DNA of 64,000 nucleotides from Entophlyctis helioformis (lineage: Eukaryota; Chytridiomycota; Chytridiomycetes; Chytridiales; Chytriomycetaceae): assembly GCA_025526915.1 (NCBI GenBank), contig JAHLKH010000158.1, positions 1-64,000 of the forward strand, given 5' to 3'. Shown one piece after another: positions 55,078 to 64,000 of the stretch. The notes beneath the pieces are model-generated. The model had not been told where the DNA came from. It ran no database searches and saw only the letters and a program-made list of their open reading frames with translations. The first letter of the stretch is position 1, and each line of letters starts with the position of its first letter. A program made the position numbers and the translations under genes.

Positions 55078-56954
55078 CTACATTGGCGTCATGGCAATCG
55101 AGTCTGACTGTGTAGCACCAGCCGACTTTCTCATCCTGTTGTGCACAAGCAAGGCGACCTTGACAATCACCGCCAGAGCAACAATGCAGGCCAGCACAAT
55201 CGATATGATGTACTCGGGCTTGAGTGGGGCTGGGGCTGAATGGGCATGCATAGCAGTGTGTTAAAAGGAATCCATCAACATTTAGGCAGGGCAGCAGGGA
55301 GCGACTTACGAGGGAAGCAGAGCTTGGAAGTGGTGGCGTCCGTGAACGCGATGCCGGTGTTGCGTGCGTCACATTCAGAGCCACCGTTGCTGCTGATGAC
55401 AAAGCCGGTGGAGCCCTCGAGCTTGGGATTGTCATTGATCAGCCTGTGTGAGAGTAGCCATCAAGATTGCACGCGAGTGTCAGTGACATGCAATGTGCAC
55501 GACAGAGTGGCCGATGTAGAGCAGTGACTTACAGCCTCGAGAGTGTAGTCAAGTTCTGGAACGATGCAGGAATCTTGCCAGAGAGTTGGCAGTTTTGGAG
55601 CGACCTATGTATTGAGCCAGGAGGCTCAGTTCAGCGCCTCAGACAAGACAAGCAGAAAGCCGTGATGTGACTATAGATGACTTACATACGAAGGATACGA
55701 GTCAAGTTACCAATGGACTCAGGGATTGGGCCGGTGATCGGGTTGTTGTCCAGATGGCTGCATTCAAGCGTGTCAGAAAGTCAGTGTTGCAGCTCGTTGT
55801 GCAACGCAGCGGCTGGATGGATGGACTTACAGGTCAAAAAGGCCAGATGTACGGCCAATGGTCTCGGGGATCGGGCCAGTCAGCTTGTTGTTGGAAATGC
55901 GGCTGGTGGTCCAAAGGGTCAGCCAGGCTGCAGGACAGCCAAACGATGGGCGATGGATCCACCAACTTACAGATAATACAGATACGTGCGGCTGGTCAAG
56001 CTTGCAATGGAGCCATTGAACTGGTTGTTGCCAATGTCACTGCAAACGAGACATGATGCTGTGAGTTTCAACCCAGAATGCACACATCTCATACACCACA
56101 CTCACAGGTAAGAAAGTTTTGGGGCATCAGGCAGTGCTGACAGATCCGACGCAAACTGGTTCATCGACAAGTCACTGTTTGGATGGTCAGCTTGCCGATC
56201 ATCTGGATCTCGCAAAGACAGAAGGACTCACAGGTGGGTCAAGTTGGTCAGGGGCTTGATGGCGTCAAGAGGACCAGAGAGGGCGTTTCTGCCAAGAAAA
56301 CTGCCCATTGCCACAATGCTCGTCAGCCACAGATCTCAGTGCTTGCGAATGCTGCTGGTGCACAAGCACAACTTACAGGACTTGAAGAGACGTCAGGTTG
56401 CTGAAGCTGGCAGGGATGCTGCCAGTCAACTGGTTTTCGGAAAGGGAAAGCCTCTCCAGTTTCGAGAGGCTACCAAGCGATGCGGGAATCGGGCCATTCA
56501 GTTGGTTGTTGGAAATGTCCAGCGACGTCAGCTTGGAGAGGTTGCCAAGAGACGCTGGGATCGTGCCAGTCAACTTGGTGTTGGCGAGCCGGCTATAAGA
56601 TGGAAAGGTGAGCCGAAGTGAGGTGTTGAGTGGATTGCAGCGGCTGAGTTGGCCAAAGCGCAACCTACAGAGACACAAGCTCAGTGAGCGATCCGAGCGA
56701 CTCGGGCAGCGTGCCGGTCAGTTTGCTACCAATCAGAAAGCTGGCCAAGATGGTGGCGTTGAAGCGGTGGTCAGCAAGGAGGTGCAGCGTGCAAGCCAAA
56801 GAACGATGACAGCCACTCACAGGCCGGTGACTCTGCCGTTGGCGCAACCAACTGTGTCCATGGTTTGCGATGCAGGACTGCAGCAGTCAGTGACATTGCC
56901 AAAGACCGGCGGGAACGCCTGGGCGAGAACAGCGCAGTCTGCAGGTGCGCTCAT
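55078..56954 (-). CDS. Transmembrane leucine-rich-repeat protein, about one exon per repeat
   Basis: The N-terminal exon 56954-56821 gives a Cys-containing cap (DCAVLAQAFPPVFGNVTDCC, then VGCANGRVTGL). Plant-type LRRs follow: LTGTLPESLGSLTELVSL, LTGTIPASLGNLSKLTSLDI, NQLNGPIPASLGSLSKLERL, NALSGPLDAIKPLTNLTHL, NQFNGSIASLTSRTYLYYL, KLTGPIPETIGR, PITGPIPESIGN and QLSGKIPASFQNL. After these come SNGGSECDARNTG and a membrane helix (YIISIVLACIVALAVIVKVA), then a short tail ending at the TAG at 55080-55078. Introns fall after the same Leu of successive repeats. There is no kinase domain. A signal peptide is not visible in the first exon, so an upstream exon may be missing. It is probably a cell-surface receptor-like or adhesion protein. 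Confidence 0.75.
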
Positions 56955-57329
56955 GTGTTTGGATGGGATGAGTTGGATGCAGCGGGCAACGGCGTCGCCA
57001 TTTTGAGCGTTTTGTTTCAGAGAGCCAAGCAGAGCGTGTTTTAAAATTTTGAGTGCTTTGCTGATATTGATGCGGGTCCCTTGCGAAACAGCAGCCAATC
57101 AGAGGGATCCACAACGCTGATGTCGGCAAGCGATGCCGAGATGCATCTCTGTGGCTGTGTGGCTGCGTGGCATTCTGTCGAGGTCACCAAGTTGAGCGGC
57201 TGTCATCTAGAGCAGATGCCATAGCAGTAGATCGGTGTTCATGAGTGCCGTGGACAGGAATGGACAGACAAGACTCTGCGTTTGAATAAAGGCGGGATGT
57301 GGCACTTGGCCACGCCAATGAGCATCTCT
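56955..57329. other. Gene-free stretch
   Basis: This is AT-richer than its surroundings (for example TTTTAAAATTTTGAG at 57039-57053). It could contain the promoter of the LRR gene or an unrecognised signal-peptide exon. Nothing else was identified. Confidence 0.3.
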
Positions 57330-57665
57330 CATCTGTCGGCCCACTCGACGACTCGCGCAAGAGCTGCCGTTTTGACTGGAATGCATGCCTCATTCCAAGT
57401 GCCTGCATAGCATGTCCCGCCAGCGTCAGTGTGTGCTGCTGCAAGCCATGCGTGCAAGCCACGCCTCCCATGCACTGTGCGAAGTGCCACAGTCAGCTCG
57501 TCTGTGCACTCGAGTGCAAAGCAAGCAATCCTCGCCGCACAGGATGCAGCGTGAACCGTCGCCAAACGGGTGGGTCGGATCAAGCAGTCTGGCGTCGATA
57601 GCGCGGCGAGCCGTGTAGATGCCGCCCACACGAGAGAGCATCAGAAACCGCACGCCTTCCGAGCG
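57330..57665 (-). mobile_element. Damaged LINE ORF2 tail at the inner edge of the right arm
   Basis: On the minus strand it repeats the VGGIYTARRAIDARLLD / DGSRCILCGED segment. It then shifts frame after a deletion and continues in another frame as FALECTDELTVALRTVHGRR. The deletion differs from the one in the left-arm fragment. Identity with the left arm ends at 57534; beyond that the two LINE tails are homologous but diverged. Confidence 0.6.
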
Positions 57666-58632
57666 TCGCTGTGGGATCTGCATGCCGAGTGTGGGTGGCA
57701 GCATGGACTGTTGCTGCTCTCGACAGCCAAGGACTCTGAGAGCACTTGGCCAGTGTCGAGATCTGCGTTGCTGCCGTGCATCTGCCGTGCATCTGCTGGG
57801 CAACGTCTCGCTCAAGATGGCCAGTGTCCAGCCGCTCGAGCTGGCCGTGCTCGCGGCATCGACTCTCAAGAGCAGCTCGCATGCCGCAGCAACCAAGCGT
57901 GCGTGGTGGGGACAGCGCACGATGCGATGGATGGCAGCCAGCCTGCAGCCAGCCAGCAGCCAGCCTGCAGCCAGACAGCAAGACGACGAGCCCGGCCTCA
58001 GGCTGAAGTTGTCCGCAGAGGCTCGAGAGCCGCTCGGAAGTCTAACATATATGAAAGCATCACAGGCCGAGGCTCGCCGTCTGTGTGAGGAGGGGACGAG
58101 GGAGGAGAGAGGCGGGTCTGCGTGTGTGTGCATCTGCTTGTGCTTGTCCGTGTGTGCGTCTGCTGCTGCAGGCGGGAAGCCGCAACAATCGACGGCCATG
58201 CACAGCCGGCGTTGGCGCACACAGGCTGGCCATGGCCGGCGATTCCGACAGCAGCGAGCGCAAGAGCCGCCTGCAGCAGTAGCAGCAGCATACGAAGCGA
58301 GCAGGCAAGCAGCAGTTGCACATCCAGCAAGCGAGCAGCACACAAAGCACACAAAGCAAGAGGCTGTCGATGATCCGGGTAATGTCACACTGCGACACCA
58401 TCAGGCCAAGGCAGCACGACGACCGAGGAACAGCGCTTGCTCTCGGCTGCATGTTTTGACTCGCAGGGGCACAGAGGGGGCCGCTGCGAGCTTCGAACGA
58501 GCCTTTCCTATGAGGGGCAAGAGCCGGGCGGCGTCTGCTCTGGCTCTTATGGCGGCCGTCCGTCACGTGACTCGACTGCGGATCGGCGTGTGTCGTGGCG
58601 CGCGGCGTGCACAGATCTGGCCCGTCGGCGCA

Positions 58633-59784
58633 ATGAGCGGCCGTCTGTCCAGTGGCCAGCCAGACGCTGCTGCCTCGCACGCAGACTCGCACGCTGCTGA
58701 CTCGCACGCAGACTCGGATGCAGACTCGGATGCAGACTCGCTCGATGGCCACGACGGCATCGTGCAGCGGATCAAGGACGCTGCTGCTGTGCACGCTGCG
58801 GCAATCACCGATCAGGCTGCTGCGACGGCTGCTCGGTTGCCGCACGGCAGCAGCCACTGGGACAGGCTGCCTGCCGAGCTGCACGCCATCACCCTCGCAC
58901 TGGCCGGTCCTCTGACCCGCTTCCTGTGTGGCCTGCTGGGCACCAAGCGCACACTCGAGCGCACTCGCGACAACACGACCGTCGCTGCTGTTTGGGCCGA
59001 TGCCATCGCCCTCGACTGGGCCGGCGACTTGCAGCTGCTGCCGGACACGCTGCTCGACACCAACAACGGCATGCTGCGTGTGCGGTCGCGCTCGCTGTTC
59101 TGCCGTCTGTGCGCTCGCTTCCCGGACCAGGCCGACTTTGCCGCCGACCGCCGCATCGACAGCGAGCACAACACACTCTCTGTCGTGCACACTCGCGGCC
59201 CAGCCGTGTTCACAGTGCACCAACAGCTGCGCCACATTGCCATGCGCAACGGCTGGCTGGATCTGCTGAGCATCCGCTGCTGGTTCGCGCTGGCATGGCA
59301 CGCCGTGATCTACGGCCATCCTGCCCTGCTCAGGCACCTTGTCGACGAGTGCGATGTCCGCATAGCCAAGATGCGCGCGTGGGACGGGTTTCTTGCCATG
59401 GACCTCGCGGCTCGCGGCGGCCATCTCGAGGTGCTGCAGATGCTGCACGAGGCAGGCAGCAAGGCGTGCTCGACCGGTGCCATGGACGGCGCAGCACGCG
59501 GCGGGCATCTGCAGGTGGTGCAGTGGCTGCACGACAACAGGACCGAGGGATGCACCAAGGATGCGATCGACTGGGCCGCCGAGCACGGACATCTGTCTGT
59601 GGTGCAGTGGCTGGCGACACACAGACGCGAGGGATGCACACGCCTGGCAATGGACTACGCGGCGCAGAATGGGCACACAGACGTGGCCGAGTGGCTGGAC
59701 GCAGCCGCAGCCGATGGCGGCGTCGTGGTTGCGCATGTGTCCAACTACGACGACGACTATCCAGACGAAGACGAAGATCAGTGA
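58633..59784 (+). CDS. F-box-like/ankyrin-repeat protein (right-arm copy)
   Basis: The 383-residue product is the same as that of the gene at 47311-48462, with the F-box-like segment followed by WLH-type ankyrin repeats and an acidic tail. The copies show no difference within the coding region. The nearby difference at 57703 lies about 930 bp before the start codon. Confidence 0.75.
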   Translation: MSGRLSSGQPDAAASHADSHAADSHADSDADSDADSLDGHDGIVQRIKDAAAVHAAAITDQAAATAARLPHGSSHWDRLPAELHAITLALAGPLTRFLCGLLGTKRTLERTRDNTTVAAVWADAIALDWAGDLQLLPDTLLDTNNGMLRVRSRSLFCRLCARFPDQADFAADRRIDSEHNTLSVVHTRGPAVFTVHQQLRHIAMRNGWLDLLSIRCWFALAWHAVIYGHPALLRHLVDECDVRIAKMRAWDGFLAMDLAARGGHLEVLQMLHEAGSKACSTGAMDGAARGGHLQVVQWLHDNRTEGCTKDAIDWAAEHGHLSVVQWLATHRREGCTRLAMDYAAQNGHTDVAEWLDAAAADGGVVVAHVSNYDDDYPDEDEDQ

Positions 59785-59905
59785 ATGAATGGCTGGATTG
59801 CCACAGAGCGTCCATCATGTCATTCCTTTCATGTCACTGCATGTCCATAAATACACGGTGCTTGTTTCATTAATGAGCGAGTCGATCTGTCGCCGTCACA
59901 TGTTG
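59785..59905. other. Convergent 3' spacer (right arm)
   Basis: The 121 bp lie between the stop codons of the ankyrin and phosphatase genes. The same spacer occurs at 47190-47310. It includes CCATAAATACACGG and CATTAATGAG, AT-rich patches suited to 3'-end formation of either gene. Confidence 0.3.
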
Positions 59906-61914
59906 TCATGCCATTGGTGTGATGCGGTATGGGCCGAAAGAGACGACACCGCGACACGCAAAACACAGCGAGCGTGAGGATGCTGGCGGTGTCGACGGTT
60001 GTGTCGAAAGTGGCATGAGTCGTGCATCGACGTGACTCTTGTCGCTGTCGCTGTGATCCTTTGCTGACGCTGCTGACAGTGGATGGCCAGCAGCGTCTGT
60101 GTGGTTGGCATTGTCTGTATCAACAGACTCTGATGCGTCCTCGTCCTCGCCAGAGTTGGCCGATTCCTGCAAGTCGTCCAAGTCGTCCAAGCCATCAAAC
60201 GACAGATGCAGCGTGTCTATTGATGACAGCGAGGATGCCACAGACGACGATGACGAAAACACGCGTCTCAGCGACCGTTGCGCTGCGTCACGGCCGCGTT
60301 GGGAGCCGCAGTGTGTGGCGGCTGGGCCTCTGCTGATGCTGACGCTGCTGTTGCTTCGACTGCTGTGTTTGGTGAAGCTGCTGCGGCAGTCAATGGTCGA
60401 CCCACTTGCGCATGTTGCCAGATCAGACTCGCTGGCACTATCTGCGGATGCATCTGCTTCTTCGGCAATGGCACTCATGGTCGATGATGCCGAGATGCAG
60501 GCCATGTTCATCTTGCTGATGTCGTGTGGGCAAGAGTCCATGCCGCACAAGGATGTCGTCTTGTGGCTGCTGTTGTTGGTGTTGTTGACACGCGGTGCGA
60601 GACTGAGAGGGATGTCTGGCGATGCTGATGGTGTTGGCGATGTTGGTGCAGTCGAGGAAACGCCAGAGCTTGTCATGTACTCGTAGTAGCACTCGACAAA
60701 GGACTCCTGCATCAGGTTGCGCGAGAAGCTGGCGCCATGCCGCAACACAAACGGATCGTCAAAGTAGTCATCCGAGAGCTGCATCGACTGTGGCCGCACG
60801 TGCCGCAGCATGGATATCGCGGCATCGGGAGCAAGGTCGTGCTTGTGCATCAGGTACGCAGCCAGGAACACGGCCGTGCGACCCACGCCAGCCTGGCAGT
60901 GCACCACGACTCGCTTGCCACGCGCCACGTATGCGTCTGTGTGGTGCAGGAATGCATCGACCTGCTCAAACAGCGGCGCGTGTCCGTCTGGGACGGGCAG
61001 GAAGAGCACGTCAAGGCAATCGTCGTGGTGCAGATGCATGAACAGGTCGTCCTCGTAGTCGATGTCGGTCCAACGGAAGCCGCCTGCCAGGCAGTCAGTC
61101 AGACAGTCAGACATCCAATTAGTCGTGTACGAGAGTGCTGTGGTCATGGGCAGCGCGCACTCACAGCCAGCGCAAGCGTCCAGATCCGTGTTGCGATGCG
61201 CAGTCAGAGGCGCTTCGGTGAGCGTCACAATCAGGCCGACGCCGGCATCTGCCATGGACCGGAAGTGTGCACGGTCCGTCTGTGGCGAGCGGGGGTTGGT
61301 TGGTGTCAGCGGCACTGCGATCTCTAGTATGGCTGGCTGGGCATCCGTCCTGCACATGCAGCCTGCACATGCAGTCTCGGCAAGCCACTCACAGGCGCAC
61401 CCATGCCGCCGACCATGCGGTCTTGGTCAAGCCACGAAAAGTGCCACGGGAGACTGGTGCTTTGCGGATACAGCGACGCCGGCCGGCCCTGCTTGGTGCG
61501 CTTGCGGCGAAGGCCGGCCGGCCACTGAGCCTGCGACTGCGCCTGCGACTGGGACTGTTGGTTGTGGTTGTGGTTGTGGTTGTTGTGCTCATGCAGCTGC
61601 TTGTGTTGCGGCCGATTGCCGTCGACAGCCGCAGGCGTGCGAGGGAACAGCGGCGCATTGCGAGCAAGTGGCGTCCCTTTCTGTTCAAGTGCACCGCTGG
61701 CGTCGTGGTCGATGCTGATGTCGTGCTCGTGGTCGGCAGCAGCAGCAGGAGCAGCCTCAGTCACAACGAGCCCGTCCATGAGCGACGCGAGCGTGGGAGT
61801 GCGGCTGGCAGTGCGCGGCTGGACAGGCGCGAGTGCAGCCGGCATGGCAGCGTGTGGTTCGTGTGGTTCGTGCGGTTCGCGGCGGTTGTTGGTGCAGCGG
61901 ATGCGGTTGCGCAT
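59906..61914 (-). CDS. Dual-specificity protein phosphatase (right-arm copy)
   Basis: Inferred exons 61914-61393, 61321-61165 and 61083-59906 mirror those of 45181-47189. The encoded protein is identical, with the HCQAGVGRT catalytic loop. Having two identical copies implies double dosage or recent sequence exchange. Confidence 0.78.
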
Positions 61915-62105
61915 TGCGTGGACAAGCCCGCCAGCCGCGGCCACACACGCGCCGCTGCCTGCTGCTGCCTGTGAGTCACGAGGCGCGCCACTTGCCGCGA
62001 AACTTCCGCAGCGGCCAGTCGCGGCTGCTCTTCCTGCTTGCATCAACAAGGCACAGCGACACACGCACACACGCACAGCAACACATCACACAACGCCTCA
62101 GATAG

Positions 62106-63986
62106 ATGCGCCGTCTGCCAGTCGAGCTGCTCTCGCTCATTGCGCGCTTCCTTGACAAGCCGTCCCATCTGCGTGCTCTGGCGCTCGTCAACCGCGCGTG
62201 CTTCAGCGCGTCCATTGCCCGTCTGTGGGCCGCACCGCGCATCGGCCCAACCGTCCGCAGAGCAGCGTGGCTTGCATTCATCCACGCGCTGCTCAACAGA
62301 CGCCGTGTTCTGCCGCTCCCACTGCCGCTGCCACCGGCAACACAGCAGCCAGACAGCGACACTCTCTATGCTCTGCGCCGCACCACATACTTGGACTTTG
62401 TGCTTCACGTTGACGACGTGTGGCTGTTTGTTGGCGGCGAGGATGGCGAGGTCGACGAAGTGGATGGCAGCAGCCAAGTGCAGCATCTGCAACTCCTCAA
62501 CACCGATCGCACCACAGGCAGCGATCTTGGCGCAGGAGACACACATGGCACAGATGCAGCTGCACAGTCATCGCCATCGTCATCGCCATCGCCATCTGAC
62601 CTTGTGCGTTTGGACTCGGGCATTGGCGACATCACCGCGACACAAGCGTGCTGCAGTCAGAGCGGTCTTACTGAACAGGCTGCCATCCCACCAGACACTT
62701 GTGCGACGGCACCGACAGCGCCAGACGCTCTGCTGGCCGTGCCGGCCGTGTTTGCGCGATACTCGCTCCAGCATGCGCTGTTCATCCTGATGAGCAGCTG
62801 CACAAACTTGCGGTCGCTGCGGCTGCAGTTCTTCTGCGACAACTTTGCACTGCTGCCGTGGGGCCGTGCCTTGTCGCGGCTTGTGAGCCTGGATCTGCGC
62901 ATGCGCGTGACCGACGACTTTGTGCGCCAGTGTTTTGCAGCGCCACTTCCACCGTCGCCATTGCCGTCCACACTGCCATTGCTGCAAGACGCATCGCCCA
63001 AGGAGCCGTCCACACAGCACGCATCGCAAGTGTCGCCGCTCGTCTCGACCGTCGGAACTGCTGGCCATTGCCGCCGTCTCGCACGCCTCAGTCTGTCGTG
63101 GGCCGAGATGTCCAACGAAGGGCTGCGGACGATTGCAAGAGCGTGTCCGCGGCTCGCTTCCATCACGGCGTTCCTGACGGACATGTCGCAGCGCAGTCGG
63201 TACCAGCGGCTTGTCGAGCCAGGCACGGGACAGCAGATCACAGACGAGGGGATCCGCGATCTGCTGCAAGAGTGCAGGCATCTCGAGTCGCTGCACATTT
63301 GGAAACTGAGCAACGTGACTCCAGCGGCGTATGTGCCAAGCATGGTGGTGGCAGCTGTGCCTGAAGCCGACGTGGTTGGAGCCGACGTGGTTGGTGGTGG
63401 CAGTGGGATTGACGGTGGCAGTGGGATTGGCGGTTTGCCTGTGCAAGATGGCCACACGAGCAGCGTGTCTGGCAGCCAGCAACACGAGCAGCATGCATCC
63501 ATCGACGGACGCTTGGTTGAGCAGATGCACAGTCTGGCAGTCTCGACGCCACCAGCCGAACGCACACCGCATGCAGCAGCCACAGCGCCAGACGCCAACC
63601 AAGACCCATCAGGACTGTCGCGTCTCAAAGAGATCACACTGATGCTCAGCACACGGGCCGGCATGGACATGGACGCGATCCTGCGCATTGTCGAGCACCT
63701 CGACAGTCTGCAGGTGCTGCGCATTTGCGGCGGCACGAGCGACCACTACCTGAGCGACCGGGTCATTTCCGAGTGCGACCTTCTGGCGCTGCCCTTGCAA
63801 CGGCCGACGCTCAAGAGCATCCGGCTGGCGGATCTGGACTTTTGCAAGAAGACGGACGCGATTGCGTCGTACTATGGCGGCACGGGGATGTCGTGGATGG
63901 TGGATGAGCTGACGCAGCAGTTCCGAGCGGTGCATCCGGGCATTGAGCTTGGCATGTGCCTTGACCCACGGTCGTTTGGCAAGTGA
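62106..63986 (+). CDS. F-box/LRR-like protein (right-arm copy)
   Basis: A 626-residue single-exon copy of the gene at 43109-44989. The only difference is ATG (Met) instead of ACG (Thr) at codon 513, within KEITLMLSTRAGMDMDAIL. The stop codon lies 14 bp before the window end. Confidence 0.8.
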   Translation: MRRLPVELLSLIARFLDKPSHLRALALVNRACFSASIARLWAAPRIGPTVRRAAWLAFIHALLNRRRVLPLPLPLPPATQQPDSDTLYALRRTTYLDFVLHVDDVWLFVGGEDGEVDEVDGSSQVQHLQLLNTDRTTGSDLGAGDTHGTDAAAQSSPSSSPSPSDLVRLDSGIGDITATQACCSQSGLTEQAAIPPDTCATAPTAPDALLAVPAVFARYSLQHALFILMSSCTNLRSLRLQFFCDNFALLPWGRALSRLVSLDLRMRVTDDFVRQCFAAPLPPSPLPSTLPLLQDASPKEPSTQHASQVSPLVSTVGTAGHCRRLARLSLSWAEMSNEGLRTIARACPRLASITAFLTDMSQRSRYQRLVEPGTGQQITDEGIRDLLQECRHLESLHIWKLSNVTPAAYVPSMVVAAVPEADVVGADVVGGGSGIDGGSGIGGLPVQDGHTSSVSGSQQHEQHASIDGRLVEQMHSLAVSTPPAERTPHAAATAPDANQDPSGLSRLKEITLMLSTRAGMDMDAILRIVEHLDSLQVLRICGGTSDHYLSDRVISECDLLALPLQRPTLKSIRLADLDFCKKTDAIASYYGGTGMSWMVDELTQQFRAVHPGIELGMCLDPRSFGK

Positions 63987-64000
63987 CCAGCAGCGGACGG

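Larger units (their letters stand above)
57534..64000. repeat. Right arm of the giant inverted repeat (continues past the window)
   Basis: This is the reverse complement of 43095-49561 with two noticed differences and no indels. The match still holds at the last base of the window, so the arm is longer than 6,467 bp. Confidence 0.97.

Noticed and set aside
43095..64000. Palindrome as terminal inverted repeats of a DNA transposon or as a CRISPR-like/prokaryotic structure
   Set aside because: The arms hold several host-type spliced genes, there is no transposase or target duplication at the inner edges, and there are no short regularly spaced repeats.

Overview
This is eukaryotic nuclear DNA: the genes carry many short spliceosomal introns (mostly about 60-110 nt, GTRNGT...AG), are GC-rich, and encode PRP19, VPS51, MON2, a MAP-kinase-phosphatase-like protein and F-box/ankyrin families. 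The compact spacing, the C2H2/polyQ regulator, the WLH-type ankyrin repeats and a Fanzor-type nuclease gene suggest an early-diverging fungus, most likely a chytrid (Rhizophydiales-like). That taxonomic call is inference.

Left part (1-29.3 kb) is ordinary host gene space: PRP19 (5' part, minus), a prolyl-4-hydroxylase-like dioxygenase, a secreted I9-type proteinase inhibitor, a large polyQ C2H2 factor, VPS51 (GARP/EARP tether), a G-patch/C2H2 protein, a membrane-anchored GH35 beta-galactosidase-like protein, a rhodanese plus dual-specificity phosphatase of MKP architecture, MON2, and an isochorismatase-family hydrolase. I could chain most exons with consistent phases.

Middle part (29.4-39 kb) holds the most unusual locus. 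A minus-strand gene of 18 inferred exons (38586 to 29619) keeps one reading frame from an XPG/FEN1-like nuclease region, through a long low-complexity middle, into a Fanzor (eukaryotic TnpB-like) RuvC domain with a Cys4 zinc ribbon. It would encode about 1950 residues. A 1,820-bp non-coding LTR element (35796-37615) flanked by a 5-bp GTGAA duplication sits inside its third exon, so this allele is interrupted. Two stem-loops lie just past the stop codon, where Fanzor guide RNAs are usually found.

Right part (40-64 kb) starts with an FHA/HMG-box protein, the 3' tail of a non-LTR retrotransposon with a poly(A) run, and tRNA-Asn(GTT). It then enters a very large, almost perfect inverted repeat: 43095-49561 against 57534-64000 (at least 6,467 bp each, no indels, two differences noticed), separated by 7,972 bp. 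Each arm carries an F-box/LRR-like gene, a dual-specificity phosphatase and an F-box-like/ankyrin gene. The unique spacer carries a 946-residue ankyrin protein, a second F-box-like/ankyrin gene with an in-frame TAG or mini-intron, and a transmembrane LRR protein with about one exon per repeat. Both inner ends of the arms fall within the same retrotransposon tail, so recombination between retroelement copies probably built the structure. The right arm runs off the end of the window.
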